A stretch of 64,000 nt of DNA from Schlegelella_A sp038231215 (GTDB taxonomy: Bacteria > Pseudomonadota > Gammaproteobacteria > Burkholderiales > Burkholderiaceae_C): contig JBBRLS010000022.1 of NCBI GenBank assembly GCA_038231215.1, forward strand, positions 1-64,000, read 5' to 3'. The notes under the pieces are model-generated. The model saw nothing but the letters and a program-made list of their open reading frames with translations, was not told the DNA's origin and did not search any database. Positions 42,312 through 51,334 of the stretch are shown here, piece after piece; within the stretch, counting starts at the first letter, position 1; each line of letters begins with the position of its first letter. A program made the translations under genes and the position numbers.

Positions 42312-44363
42312 GTGACGACGACAAGAGTGCGAACCAAACCAGTATATGAGCGGCTCCGCCGCTGGTCCGGCCTCGCCCTCGTGCTCGGTGCAGTCGTCGG
42401 CGCCACCGCCCTGCCCCGCGTGGCCGAAGCGCAGGACCCGAACGGCACCGTGCTCGACGCCCGTGAGGCCTTCCGCAAGCGCGATCGCGTCAAGCTCGCC
42501 GCGCTGCGGGCACGCGCCATCGCGGAGGCCAATCCGCTGGCGATGTGGGTCGAGTACTGGGAGTTGACGAACCGCATCGGCGAGGCCCAGCAGCCTGAGC
42601 TCGGCGCCTTTGCCGATCGCTGGAGCGGCACCTATGTCGAAGACCGCTTGCGCAACGACTGGCTGCGCGAGCTTGGGCGGCGGCGCGACTGGGTCAACTT
42701 CAACGCCGAGTTCCCGCGCTTTCGCATGAACGACGACCGCGAGGTCACCTGCTATTCGCTCGTCACCGAGCAGCTTGCCGGCCGCGACGTCAAGATCGCC
42801 GGCGCCGCCGCCTGGCAGGCGCAGAAGGACGACGACGACGGCTGCGCGCTGCTCGCCTCGACCCTGTTCGATGCGAAGCAGCTTGGCCCGGCCGAGGTCT
42901 GGAAGAAGATCCGCCTGTCGATGGAAAACAACCGGCCGCGGGCGGCACGCCAGGCGGCGTTGCTGCTCGGTCCGGCGATCGCCGCGAGCGTCGGCGAGGT
43001 GATCGACGCACCGGCCAAGTTCATGGCGAAGAAGCTGCCGATCACGAATCGCGCCGATGCCGAAATCGCCGCGCTCGGGCTCACCCGGCTCGCCAGCAGC
43101 GACAGCGAGTCGGTCGCCGGGCTGCTCACCGAGCGCTTGGAAAAGGCCTTGCCCGCCGACCTCGCCGCCTGGGCCTGGGCGAGCCTGGCCCGGCAGACCG
43201 CGCTGAAGCTCCAGCCCGAGGCGGTCGACCAGTTCATGCGTGCCGAGCGCGCCAACCGCAAGGGCAATCGCGAGATCGAGCTGCCCGACGATCTGCTCGC
43301 GTGGAAGGTGCGTGCCGCGCTGCGCGCCGACGGCGGCAAGGCGCGCTGGCAGCAGGTCATGCAGGCGATCGACGCGATGACGCCCGCCGAGCAGAAGGAC
43401 GCCGCCTGGGTCTACTGGAAGGCGCGCGCCCTGCAGGCCCTGGCCAAGGACTCGCAGGACGGCGAGTCCTTGAGCACCGCCAGCCGCGAGCTGCTCGCCG
43501 GCATCGCGCAGCAGCTCAACTTCTACGGCCAGCTCGCCGCAGAAGACCTCGGCCAACCGCAAGCGCTGCCGCCCAAGCCGGCGCCGCTGACGCAGGCCGA
43601 ACGCGACGGCATCGCCGCGCAACCCGGCTTCGCGCGCGCCCTGGCGTTGATCGCGATCGGCCTGCGTGGCGAAGGCGTGCGCGAATGGAACTTCTCGATC
43701 CGCGGACTGAGCGACCGCGAGTTGCTCGCTGCCGCCCAGCTCGCCTGCGATCGCGAAGTCTGGGATCGCTGCATCAATACCAGCGACAAGACCAAGGGCG
43801 AGATCGACATGGCGCAGCGCTTTCCGGCGCCGCTGCGCCAGGACGTGTCGGCCCGGGCCAAGGAGATCGGCCTCGACCCGGCCTTCGTCTACGGCCTGAT
43901 CCGCCAGGAGTCGCGCTTCGTCATGGACGCGCGCTCGGGCGTCGGCGCCAGCGGCCTGATGCAGCTCATGCCTTCGACGGCGAAGTGGACGGCCAAGAAG
44001 ATCGGCCTCGCCTACTCGCCGGCGTTGATCGCCGACCGCGACACCAATCTTCGCCTCGGCAACGCCTACCTGAAGCTGGTGCTCGACGATGTCGGCGGGT
44101 CGCAGGCGATGGCCGCTGCCGCCTACAACGCCGGCCCCGGACGGCCGCGCAAGTGGCGCGAAGGCCCGACGCTCGACGCCGCCGTGTGGGCCGAGAACAT
44201 TCCCTTCCCCGAGACGCGCGACTACGTGAAGAAGGTGCTGAGCAACTCCGCTTACTACGCACTCGCGCTCGGCGGCAAGGGCACGACGATCCGCTCGCGG
44301 CTCGGCCGGCCGGTCGGCCCGCCCGACCCGAACGCGCCGCCGCTCGACAAGGACCTGCCCTGA
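42312..44363 (+). CDS. slt: Soluble lytic murein transglycosylase
   Basis: 683 residues from a GTG at 42312 with AGGA six bases ahead. The signal peptide ends near VAEA-QDPN (residue about 37). A long superhelical Slt region of alpha repeats fills residues 40-500 and the SLT domain follows (about 515-640), with the catalytic Glu533 in LIRQESRFVMDARSGVGASGLMQLMPSTA and the NAYLKLVLDD...AYNAGPGR elements. It cleaves the MurNAc-GlcNAc bond of peptidoglycan and makes 1,6-anhydro ends. It sits in the order cyclo-ligase, slt, NDUFA9-like, GST, cca. Confidence 0.93.
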   Translation: MTTTRVRTKPVYERLRRWSGLALVLGAVVGATALPRVAEAQDPNGTVLDAREAFRKRDRVKLAALRARAIAEANPLAMWVEYWELTNRIGEAQQPELGAFADRWSGTYVEDRLRNDWLRELGRRRDWVNFNAEFPRFRMNDDREVTCYSLVTEQLAGRDVKIAGAAAWQAQKDDDDGCALLASTLFDAKQLGPAEVWKKIRLSMENNRPRAARQAALLLGPAIAASVGEVIDAPAKFMAKKLPITNRADAEIAALGLTRLASSDSESVAGLLTERLEKALPADLAAWAWASLARQTALKLQPEAVDQFMRAERANRKGNREIELPDDLLAWKVRAALRADGGKARWQQVMQAIDAMTPAEQKDAAWVYWKARALQALAKDSQDGESLSTASRELLAGIAQQLNFYGQLAAEDLGQPQALPPKPAPLTQAERDGIAAQPGFARALALIAIGLRGEGVREWNFSIRGLSDRELLAAAQLACDREVWDRCINTSDKTKGEIDMAQRFPAPLRQDVSARAKEIGLDPAFVYGLIRQESRFVMDARSGVGASGLMQLMPSTAKWTAKKIGLAYSPALIADRDTNLRLGNAYLKLVLDDVGGSQAMAAAAYNAGPGRPRKWREGPTLDAAVWAENIPFPETRDYVKKVLSNSAYYALALGGKGTTIRSRLGRPVGPPDPNAPPLDKDLP

Positions 44364-44422
44364 CGACGTGACGCGGGTCGGGCGAGAATGGCCTTTTCCC
44401 ATCGGGTCAGACCCCGCCAGCG

Positions 44423-45382
44423 ATGCTTCACAACTTCCTGATCCTCGGCGGCACTGGCTTCGTCGGCCGCAGCGTCACCGAAAAACTCGTCGAGCGCAGC
44501 GGCGGTGCCGCCGGGCGCCTGCGCATCGCGACCCGCCGCGTCGCCGGTGCGCGCCACCTGCAACTGCTGCCGACGGTCGAGATCGCCGAAGGCGACGTGC
44601 ATGACGAAGCGACGCTCGCGCACATGCTGCGCGGCACCGATGCGGTCATCAACCTCGTCGCCATCCTGCACGGCAGCGAAGCCGAGTTCGAGCGCGTGCA
44701 CGTGCGCTTGCCGGCGCGCCTGGCGGAGGCATGCAAGGCGGCCGGCGTGCGTCGAGTCGTCCACGTCAGCGCGCTCGGCGCGTCCACCGACGCACCGAGT
44801 CGCTACCAACGCTCGAAGGCGCGCGGCGAAGAAGTGCTGAAGGCGGCGGGGCTCGATCTCACGATCCTGCGCCCTTCGGTGATCTTCGGCGAGCACGACC
44901 GCTTTCTCAACCTGTTCGCGTCGCTGCAATCGATCTTTCCGGTCATGCCGCTGGGCAGCGCCGACGCGCGTTTCCAGCCGGTCTGGGTCGAGGACGTGGC
45001 CAGCGCGATCGTCGCCGCGCTCGACGACCCGACCACCGTCGGCACGACCATCGAGTGCTGCGGCCCCCGCGTCTATTCGCTCGCGGATCTGGTGCGCGCC
45101 GCAGGTACCTGGTCGGGCTCGCGGCGGCCGATCCTTGCCCTGCCTGCCGTGATCGGACGCCTGCAGGCCTTCATGATGGAGATGCTGCCCGGCACGCCGC
45201 TGATGTCGCGCGACAACGTCGACTCGATGCGCGTGGCCAACGTCGCCAGCGGAAAGCTGCCTGGGCTCGAGCGACTCGGCATCGAGCCGGCGCCGCTCGA
45301 AGCGATCGCGCCGCGCTATCTCGGCCACGTCTCGGGCGAAAAGCGCCTCGAGGCCTGGCGCGCGCGGGCACGACGCGACTAG
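44423..45382 (+). CDS. NDUFA9-like NAD(P)-binding protein (atypical SDR)
   Basis: 319 residues. Rossmann fold starting GGTGFVGRSVTEKLVERSGG (residues 9-15 hold the dinucleotide loop). Also VEIAEGDVHDEATL, AVINLVAILHG, GVRRVVHVSALGAS, YQRSKARGEEVLK (with YxxxK) and VWVEDVASAIVAALDD. It resembles the bacterial homologs of complex I accessory subunit NDUFA9, an atypical short-chain dehydrogenase. Role in bacteria unclear; may act on quinones or redox sensing. Placed between slt and GST, 59 bases after slt. Confidence 0.85.
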   Translation: MLHNFLILGGTGFVGRSVTEKLVERSGGAAGRLRIATRRVAGARHLQLLPTVEIAEGDVHDEATLAHMLRGTDAVINLVAILHGSEAEFERVHVRLPARLAEACKAAGVRRVVHVSALGASTDAPSRYQRSKARGEEVLKAAGLDLTILRPSVIFGEHDRFLNLFASLQSIFPVMPLGSADARFQPVWVEDVASAIVAALDDPTTVGTTIECCGPRVYSLADLVRAAGTWSGSRRPILALPAVIGRLQAFMMEMLPGTPLMSRDNVDSMRVANVASGKLPGLERLGIEPAPLEAIAPRYLGHVSGEKRLEAWRARARRD

Positions 45383-45396
45383 CAAAACGGCCTGAC

Positions 45397-45433
45397 GGCG
45401 ATGCGCCGCATGCATCGCCGCCTTGCAAAAGGC
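45397..45433 (+). terminator. Possible terminator: two adjacent hairpins
   Basis: GGCGATGC (45397-45404) is exactly complementary to GCATCGCC (45412-45419) with a 7-base loop, followed by a second hairpin GCCTT-GCAA-AAGGC (45420-45433). It lies 15 bases past the NDUFA9-like stop and before the GST gene. There is no T-run, so the terminator role is inference. Confidence 0.35.
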
Positions 45434-45495
45434 TCAACGTTCGATCGAGCGGGCGCCGCTAGCATCGCCTGCCCGCTAAGCAGAGAGGTCGACCC

Positions 45496-46179
45496 ATGCT
45501 GCAGCTCTACATCGGCAACAAGAACTACTCGTCGTGGTCGCTGCGGCCCTGGCTGTTGATGAAGCACACCGGCATCCCCTTCGAAGAGAAGATGCTGCGC
45601 CTCGGCTGGGAAGACGACTCGCCGTTCAAGAAGACGCTGCTGGCGATCGCGCCCTCGGGCCGCGTCCCCTTGCTCGTCGACGACGGCTTCGCGATCTGGG
45701 ACAGCCTGGCGATCGCCGAATTCCTGGCCGAGCGCTTTGCCGACAAGCAACTCTGGCCCGCCGATGCGAAGGCGCGCGCTCGGGCGCGCAGCATCTGCGC
45801 CGAAATGCATTCCGGCTTCGCCGAGTTGCGCAGCACCTTCGACATGAACCTCGAAGCGAGCCTGCCCGAGATCGGCGAGCGCATGCTGCGCGAGAACGCC
45901 GGCGCGGCGCGCGACCTGAAGCGCATCGATGCAATGTGGCCCGAGGCGCTGGCCGTGAGCGGCGGCCCTTTCCTGTTCGGCGGCTTCAGCATCGCCGACG
46001 CCTACTTCGCTCCGGTCTGCACGCGCATCCGCACCTACGGCTTGCCAGTCGGTGCCGAGACCAACGCGTATGCGCAGCGCATCCTCGCCCTGCCGGTCTT
46101 CCGCGAGTGGGAGACGGCCGCGCTCGCCGAGCACGACTGGATCGACGAGGACGAGCGATATCGCCAGCGTCCGACCTGA
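45496..46179 (+). CDS. Glutathione S-transferase family protein
   Basis: 227 residues. N-terminal thioredoxin fold (LQLYIGNKNYSSWSLRPWLLMKHTGIPFEEKML, then PSGRVPLLVDDGFAIWDSLAIAEFLAERF with the cis-Pro/Asp-Ser glutathione-binding pair), and a C-terminal helical domain (about 88-220). The YSSWSLRPW motif places a Ser/Trp near where the catalytic residue should be; this subgroup (often in slt/cca clusters of Burkholderiales) uses Ser or Tyr. The substrate is unknown; possible in detoxification or glutathione peroxidase-like activity. Confidence 0.85.
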   Translation: MLQLYIGNKNYSSWSLRPWLLMKHTGIPFEEKMLRLGWEDDSPFKKTLLAIAPSGRVPLLVDDGFAIWDSLAIAEFLAERFADKQLWPADAKARARARSICAEMHSGFAELRSTFDMNLEASLPEIGERMLRENAGAARDLKRIDAMWPEALAVSGGPFLFGGFSIADAYFAPVCTRIRTYGLPVGAETNAYAQRILALPVFREWETAALAEHDWIDEDERYRQRPT

Positions 46180-46219
46180 CCGCACCGCGCGCCGCGAGGC
46201 GCTGCGGTACGCTCGTCGC

Positions 46220-47455
46220 ATGAACTCGTACATCGTCGGCGGCGCGGTGCGCGACCGGCTGCTCGGCTTGCCGGTGCGCGATCGCGACTGGGTCGTCGTC
46301 GGCGCCACGCCCGACGAGTTGCGCGCCCTCGGCTACCTGCCGGTCGGTGCCGACTTTCCCGTCTTTCTCCACCCGGAGACGAAGGAAGAGCACGCCCTGG
46401 CGCGCACCGAGCGCAAGACCGCGCCCGGCTATCGCGGCTTCGTCGTGCACGCCTCGCCCGAGGTGACGCTCGAAGAAGACCTGCAGCGCCGCGACCTGAC
46501 GATCAACGCCATTGCCGAGAGCACCGACGGCTCGCTGGTCGACCCGTGGGGCGGCGCGCGCGACCTCGAGGCGAAGGTCTTCCGCCACGTCTCGCCGGCG
46601 TTTGCCGAAGACCCGGTACGCATCCTTCGCGTCGCCCGCTTCGCGGCGCGTTTCGCCGACTTTCGCGTCGCCCCGGAGACGGCCGCGTTGATGCGTGCGA
46701 TGGTCGACGACGGCGAAGTCGACGCGCTCGTGCCGGAGCGCGTCTGGCGCGAGGTCTCGCGCGGCCTCGTGGAAGCGCGGCCGTCGCGCATGTTCGAGGT
46801 GCTGCGCGAATGCGGCGCGCTGGAGCGCGTGCTGCCCGAAGTGGCGCGCCTCTTCGGCGTGCCGCAGCGCGCCGACTACCACCCCGAAATCGATACCGGC
46901 GTGCACCTGATGATGGTGCTCGACATGGCCGCGCGACTCGACACGCCGCTCACGGTTCGCTACGCCTGCCTCGGCCACGACCTCGGCAAAGGCACGACGC
47001 CCGCCGACATCCTGCCGCGCCACCTCGGCCACGAAGAGCGCAGCGTCGCGCTGGTGCAGCAGATGAGCGAGCGGCTGCGCGTCGACAACGCCTGCAGCGC
47101 GCTCGCCGAAGTCACGGCACGCGAGCACGGCAAAGTGCATCGCAGCGGCGAGTTCGGCGCCGCGGCGATCGTGCGCCTGCTCGAGCGTTGCGACGCACTG
47201 CGCCGGCCCGATCGCTTTGCCGAGCTGCTGCTCGCCTGCGAATGCGATGCGCGCGGGCGTCTCGGCCTCGAAGAGTCGGCCTATCCGCAGCGCACGCGGC
47301 TGCTCGAAGCGCTGCGCCTCGTCCAGGCCATCGACGCGACCGCCGTCGCTGCGTCGGCCGCCGAGCGCGGCCTGCGCGGCCCGGATATCGGCAAGGCGAT
47401 CCACGATGCGCGCATCCAGGCCTTGCGCGATTTCGAAGCCGGCGTGCCGCGCTAG
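46220..47455 (+). CDS. cca: CCA-adding tRNA nucleotidyltransferase with HD domain
   Basis: 411 residues from ATG at 46220 (other frames upstream are shadows). Adds or repairs the 3' CCA end of tRNAs. The class II nucleotidyltransferase core has IVGGAVRDRLLG and the catalytic carboxylates in RDRDWVVVG, with ERKTAPGYRGF and RRDLTINAIA following. The HD phosphohydrolase domain is present (GHDLGKG, EVTAREHGKVHR), as in the multifunctional E. coli-type enzyme with 2',3'-cyclic phosphodiesterase and phosphatase activity. It is 41 bases from the GST gene. Confidence 0.95.
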   Translation: MNSYIVGGAVRDRLLGLPVRDRDWVVVGATPDELRALGYLPVGADFPVFLHPETKEEHALARTERKTAPGYRGFVVHASPEVTLEEDLQRRDLTINAIAESTDGSLVDPWGGARDLEAKVFRHVSPAFAEDPVRILRVARFAARFADFRVAPETAALMRAMVDDGEVDALVPERVWREVSRGLVEARPSRMFEVLRECGALERVLPEVARLFGVPQRADYHPEIDTGVHLMMVLDMAARLDTPLTVRYACLGHDLGKGTTPADILPRHLGHEERSVALVQQMSERLRVDNACSALAEVTAREHGKVHRSGEFGAAAIVRLLERCDALRRPDRFAELLLACECDARGRLGLEESAYPQRTRLLEALRLVQAIDATAVAASAAERGLRGPDIGKAIHDARIQALRDFEAGVPR

Positions 47456-47468
47456 GGGCTGGGGTCGA

Positions 47469-47663
47469 TCAGATCCAATGCCCGATCGCGAGCCCGATCA
47501 GGCCGATCAGCACACTGCTGGCCAGCGGGATGAACCAGACGCGGCCGGCGAAGCGAAAGCGCAGGTCGCCGGGCAGGCGACCGAGACCGAGCTTCTCGAG
47601 CCAGGGCCCGATCGCGCTGAACACGACGAGCGCGAGAAAGACGATGACCAGCCAGCGGATCAT
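47469..47663 (-). CDS. DUF2905 small membrane protein
   Basis: 64 residues, the standard length. Two membrane helices: WLVIVFLALVVFSAIGP and IPLASSVLIGLIGLAIG, joined by the family signature LGRLPGDLRFRFAGRVWF. Function unknown; a member of the DUF2905 family found throughout Gram-negative bacteria. It begins 14 bases after the MidA-like stop and so is probably cotranscribed with it. Convergent with cca (13 bases between stops). Confidence 0.9.
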   Translation of the reverse strand: MIRWLVIVFLALVVFSAIGPWLEKLGLGRLPGDLRFRFAGRVWFIPLASSVLIGLIGLAIGHWI

Positions 47664-47677
47664 GTCGCGCCGACGAC

Positions 47678-48784
47678 TCAGAGCCGATGCCGGCGATCGC
47701 CAGTCGAGAACCCCATCGGCTCGAAGTCGACGCCGCGCGTGAAGGCGATGACCTTGAACAGCTCGCCCATCTCGTGCTCGTTGATCAGCATCGCCGCCTC
47801 GCTGCGCGCGCGCAGCGAGGCGCGCTCCATCAGATCGCCGATGCCGCAGTTCAACAGGAAGCGCGCCTGCGAGGTGTAGCCGGCGACGTCGAAGCCGGCG
47901 TCCTGCGCGGCGACCGCGAGACCGGTGAAATCGACGTGCGCGGTGATGTCCTTGACGCCGACGTCGGCGAGCGGATCGGTGTCGGCGCGATGCTCGCGGT
48001 GGCACATCAAGGTGCCGCCGACACGCTGCGGGTGGTAGTACTCGCGCTCGGGAAATCCGTAGTCGACGAAGAAGGCGGCGCCGTGCTCGAGCCGGTCGGC
48101 CAGGCTGGCGATGAAGCCATCGGCCTGCGCATGCGTCTCGGTCGTCGTGCCTGGCGGATAGATGGCATCGACCGGCGGTCGCGACGACGTCGGCCGGTCG
48201 GCCCACGCGAAAGGCCGGTCGCCAACGCCCCGCGCCACGCCGCGATCGAACCAGGTCTCGCCGTCGAAATGAAGCAGGTCGACCGGCATCGCGTCGAGCA
48301 CCTCGTTGCCGACGACGACGCCGCGCATCGTGTCGGGCAGCGCGTCGACCCAGCGCACGACGGGGTCGAAGCCGCGCGTCTTCTCGCGCTGCCGTTCGCG
48401 CAGGGGCGACGACAGCTCGACGATCGAATAGCGCCGCACGCGAGGGCCGAGGCTTTGCAGCAGCTCGGCCGCCAGTGCGCCCGAGCCGGCGCCGAACTCC
48501 CAGACCTCGTCGTTGCCGCTCGCTTCGAGCGCCTCGCCGATCTGCATCGCCAAGGCGCGACCGAACAGGGGCGAAAGCTCCGGGGCGGTAACGAAGTCGC
48601 TGCCCGACTCCGGCATGCGGCCGACGATGACGCGGCCGCTCGCGTAGTAGCCGAGTCCGGGTTCGTACAAGGCCATCGCCATGAAGGCGCTGAACGGCAG
48701 CCAGCCACCGGCCCGGCGGAGGGCCGCATCTATCCGTTCGACGAGGGGCGCCGATACACTCTGAAGGTCCGACTCGGCGTCCAT
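47678..48784 (-). CDS. MidA/NDUFAF7-like SAM-dependent methyltransferase
   Basis: 368 residues from ATG at 48784 (an ATG three codons upstream is also possible). Class I fold with motif I VWEFGAGSGALAAELLQSL, SIVELSSPLRERQ, GNEVLDAMPVDLLH and FFVDYGFPEREYYHPQRVGGTLMCHREHR, as in the DUF185/NDUFAF7 family; the human member methylates an Arg of a complex I subunit. The bacterial substrate is not known. Its start codon overlaps the divergent ttcA start by two bases (CATG), so one of the two genes has its promoter inside the other. Confidence 0.88.
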   Translation of the reverse strand: MDAESDLQSVSAPLVERIDAALRRAGGWLPFSAFMAMALYEPGLGYYASGRVIVGRMPESGSDFVTAPELSPLFGRALAMQIGEALEASGNDEVWEFGAGSGALAAELLQSLGPRVRRYSIVELSSPLRERQREKTRGFDPVVRWVDALPDTMRGVVVGNEVLDAMPVDLLHFDGETWFDRGVARGVGDRPFAWADRPTSSRPPVDAIYPPGTTTETHAQADGFIASLADRLEHGAAFFVDYGFPEREYYHPQRVGGTLMCHREHRADTDPLADVGVKDITAHVDFTGLAVAAQDAGFDVAGYTSQARFLLNCGIGDLMERASLRARSEAAMLINEHEMGELFKVIAFTRGVDFEPMGFSTGDRRHRL

Positions 48785-49769
48785 GATCGCCATTGTAGAA
48801 ATCGTGTCATCCCCTTCCTTTTCGCTGGCCGCCGAGGCTGCCCCGCGGGTCAAGCCTTCGGTCGAGATCGCCAAGCTCGCCAAGCGGCTGCACGGCCGCG
48901 TCGAGCGCGCCCTCTTCGACTTCGCGATGATCGAGCCGGGCGACAAGGTGATGGTCTGCGTCTCCGGCGGCAAGGACAGCTATTCGCTGCTCGACATCCT
49001 GATCGGCCTGCGCGAGCGTGCGGCGATCCCGTTCGACATCGTCGCCGTCAACCTCGACCAGAAGCAGCCCGGCTTTCCGGCGCACGTGCTGCCCGAGTAC
49101 CTGGCGTCGCGCGACGTCGAGCACCTCATCGTCGAGCAGGACACGTATTCCATCGTCAAGCGGCTGGTGCCCGAGGGCAAGACGATGTGCAGCCTGTGCT
49201 CGCGGCTGCGCCGCGGCGTGCTGTATCGCGTCGCCGGCGAGCTCGGCGCGACCAAGGTCGCGCTCGGTCACCATCGCGACGACATGGTGCAGACGTTGTT
49301 CATGAACATGTTCTTCGGCGGCCGCATGAAGGGCATGCCGCCCAAGCTGGTCAGCGACGACGGCAAGCACGTCGTCATCCGGCCGCTCGCCTACGTCGCC
49401 GAGAGCGATCTCGAACGCTGGGCCGCCCATCGCGCCTTTCCCATCATTCCGTGCAACCTGTGCGGTAGCCAGTCGCACCTGCAGCGCGTCAAGGTCGGGC
49501 AGATGCTGCGCGACTGGGAGCGCGAGCAGCCGGGCCGCATCGATCGCATCTTTCGCGCCATGGGCGACATCGTTCCCTCGCACCTGATGGACCGGAACCT
49601 CTTCCCCTTCGCCTCGCTCCAACCCGATGGTGCGGCCGATGCCGCGGGCGACCGGGCCTTCGACGACGACGAGTTCGATGCCTGCGCGCCGACTCAGCCG
49701 GCCCTCGATGGGCTCGTGTCCCTGATCGACCGGCAGACCGCGCCGCGCCGATCGCCAGAAGGAGATTGA
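48783..49769 (+). CDS. ttcA: tRNA 2-thiocytidine(32) synthetase
   Basis: 328 residues. ATP-dependent enzyme that adds sulfur to C32 of certain tRNAs. PP-loop SGGKDS in VSGGKDSYSLLDIL, the two CXXC motifs (CSLCSRLRRGVLY and CNLCGSQSH) that hold an iron-sulfur cluster, and LGHHRDDMVQTLFMNMFFGGRMKGMPPKL. All fit TtcA. The ATG at 48783 overlaps the divergent MidA-like start; a GTG at 48804 is an alternative. The acidic C-terminal tail (DDDEFDACAPTQPAL) is longer than usual. Confidence 0.95.
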   Translation: MIAIVEIVSSPSFSLAAEAAPRVKPSVEIAKLAKRLHGRVERALFDFAMIEPGDKVMVCVSGGKDSYSLLDILIGLRERAAIPFDIVAVNLDQKQPGFPAHVLPEYLASRDVEHLIVEQDTYSIVKRLVPEGKTMCSLCSRLRRGVLYRVAGELGATKVALGHHRDDMVQTLFMNMFFGGRMKGMPPKLVSDDGKHVVIRPLAYVAESDLERWAAHRAFPIIPCNLCGSQSHLQRVKVGQMLRDWEREQPGRIDRIFRAMGDIVPSHLMDRNLFPFASLQPDGAADAAGDRAFDDDEFDACAPTQPALDGLVSLIDRQTAPRRSPEGD

Positions 49770-49771
49770 TC

Positions 49772-50392
49772 ATGCTCAAGTTCATCGCATCCGCATTCGC
49801 GCTGGCCGTCCTGGCCGGCTGCGCCTCGCTCGACACGCTCGACAGCGTGGTCTCGACCTTCAGCCGCTGGCCGGCCGGCCGTGCACCCGCGACCTACGCG
49901 TTCGAGCGCCTGCCCTCGCAGCAGGCGTACCCGCAACAGTCGCAGGTGCTCGAGGACTCGGCGAGGCGCGCCATCGAAGGGGCGGGCTTCGTCGCTGCCG
50001 CCGAAGGCACGGCGCCCGACGTGAGCATCCAGCTCGGCGCGCGCATCACCGAAACCGATCGCTCGCCCTTCGACGACCCGTTCTGGTATGGGCCGGGCGG
50101 CGCCTTCCCCCGGCCCCTTGCCTATGGCCGCTTCGGCCGACCGTACTGGGGCCCGCGCTTCGGCTACCTGGGAGCGGGCTACTACGACCTGCCCTACTAC
50201 CAGCGCGAGGTCGCCGTGCTGATCCGCGACAAGCGCAGCGGCGAGCCCTTGTACGAAGCGCGCGCCAACAGCGACGGCACGTCGTCGTCGGTCTCGACAT
50301 TGCTGCCGGCGATGTTCAGCGCCGCCCTCAAGGACTTTCCGAACGGCGGCGCCACCAACCCGCATCGCGTGCGCACCGCGACGAAAGGCTGA
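49772..50392 (+). CDS. DUF4136-type lipoprotein
   Basis: 206 residues from ATG at 49772 with AAGGAG eight bases upstream. Lipobox LAGC (Cys17) after a short hydrophobic stretch; Ser at +2 (CAS) predicts outer-membrane sorting. The mature part, with YAFERLPSQQAYPQQSQVLEDSARRAIEGAGF and APDVSIQLGARI, matches the DUF4136 pattern of small lipoproteins, plus a Gly/Tyr/Pro-rich stretch (GRPYWGPRFGYLGAGYYDLPYY). Function unknown. It is three bases downstream of ttcA and coupled with it. Confidence 0.8.
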   Translation: MLKFIASAFALAVLAGCASLDTLDSVVSTFSRWPAGRAPATYAFERLPSQQAYPQQSQVLEDSARRAIEGAGFVAAAEGTAPDVSIQLGARITETDRSPFDDPFWYGPGGAFPRPLAYGRFGRPYWGPRFGYLGAGYYDLPYYQREVAVLIRDKRSGEPLYEARANSDGTSSSVSTLLPAMFSAALKDFPNGGATNPHRVRTATKG

Positions 50393-50440
50393 GGGAAGCC
50401 TCGCCTCCATGCTCTCGCGCGAACGTGAGGGCGAGGAGTC

Positions 50441-51334
50441 TCACGAGACGTCGGCGGCGAGCGAGCGCAACTCGACTTCGTAGTCCTTGAGCTTGCGTGC
50501 CGCGGTCCGGCGTTGCTCGGTCGTCGTGAGGTTGTGCAGGGCGGCGGCGACGCTGCAGTTGTGTTCGATCAGCGTCTCCGCATAGCGACGATAGTTTTCG
50601 CGCGGCGAGCGGTCGAGGCGCTGCACATAGGCGCGGATTTCGGCGTCGGCCTCGGCCGGGGTGGCGCGGCTGGCCGCCAGCCGTCGGATCATGGACAGCG
50701 CGTCCTGCTGGCGGCGCAAGCGCTCCGCGTACGCGAGTTCGCCGTCCCACGGCGAGTGGGTGACCGACTGCGCGACGAACGCGCGCTGCGCGTCGTCGAG
50801 CCGGCCGTAGAACATCTCGGCGCGCTCGACCTCGCGCTGGATCGCCGCTTTGCGCCGCTTGGCCGGCTCGCGATGCAGGAAGTCGTCGCGGTACTCGGCG
50901 TTTTTCTCGGTGTTCTTCTTCTCGATGTTCGAGATCTGCTGCGCCGTGAGGGTCGGCAGCACCTCGGCCATGACCGGCGCCGCGCGCTCGAAGCCGGCGT
51001 CGATGCGCGTGCGGATTTCGCGCGCCCACGAGCACATGCGCTCAGGCGTCGCCGCGGCAGGCATTTCGGCCTGTGCCCGCGCCAGCAGGTCGGCGTAGTC
51101 GGCGAGCTGGGTGCGGCGATGCCAGGCGAACCAGTCGTCGAACGCGGTGCGCAGGCGCAGCGACTGCGCGTCGTTGAAGTCGACATAGCTGTCGAGCCAG
51201 CGAAAGGCGAGCGGGCTGCCCTGGCCGTAGCCGATCTTCACCGCCAGGCCGCAGCCCGAGAGGGCCACGGCAACGGCGAGCAACGCCGCAATAATCGAGG
51301 GCCGACGAAGACGGCGCGAAACAGGTGGCGGCAT
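50441..51334 (-). CDS. DUF6279-type lipoprotein
   Basis: 297 residues from ATG at 51334. Lipobox LSGC (Cys28) after a basic N-terminus and hydrophobic core (IIAALLAVAVALSGC). The mature protein is helical and charged: WLDSYVDFNDAQSLRLRTAFDDWFAWHRRTQLADYADLLARAQ, NIEKKNTEKNAEYRDDFLHREP, DAQRAFVAQSVTHSPWDGELAYAERLRRQQDAL. This matches the DUF6279 family of Burkholderiales lipoproteins of unknown role. Its start codon overlaps that of glmU (CATG) on the other strand. Confidence 0.82.
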   Translation of the reverse strand: MPPPVSRRLRRPSIIAALLAVAVALSGCGLAVKIGYGQGSPLAFRWLDSYVDFNDAQSLRLRTAFDDWFAWHRRTQLADYADLLARAQAEMPAAATPERMCSWAREIRTRIDAGFERAAPVMAEVLPTLTAQQISNIEKKNTEKNAEYRDDFLHREPAKRRKAAIQREVERAEMFYGRLDDAQRAFVAQSVTHSPWDGELAYAERLRRQQDALSMIRRLAASRATPAEADAEIRAYVQRLDRSPRENYRRYAETLIEHNCSVAAALHNLTTTEQRRTAARKLKDYEVELRSLAADVS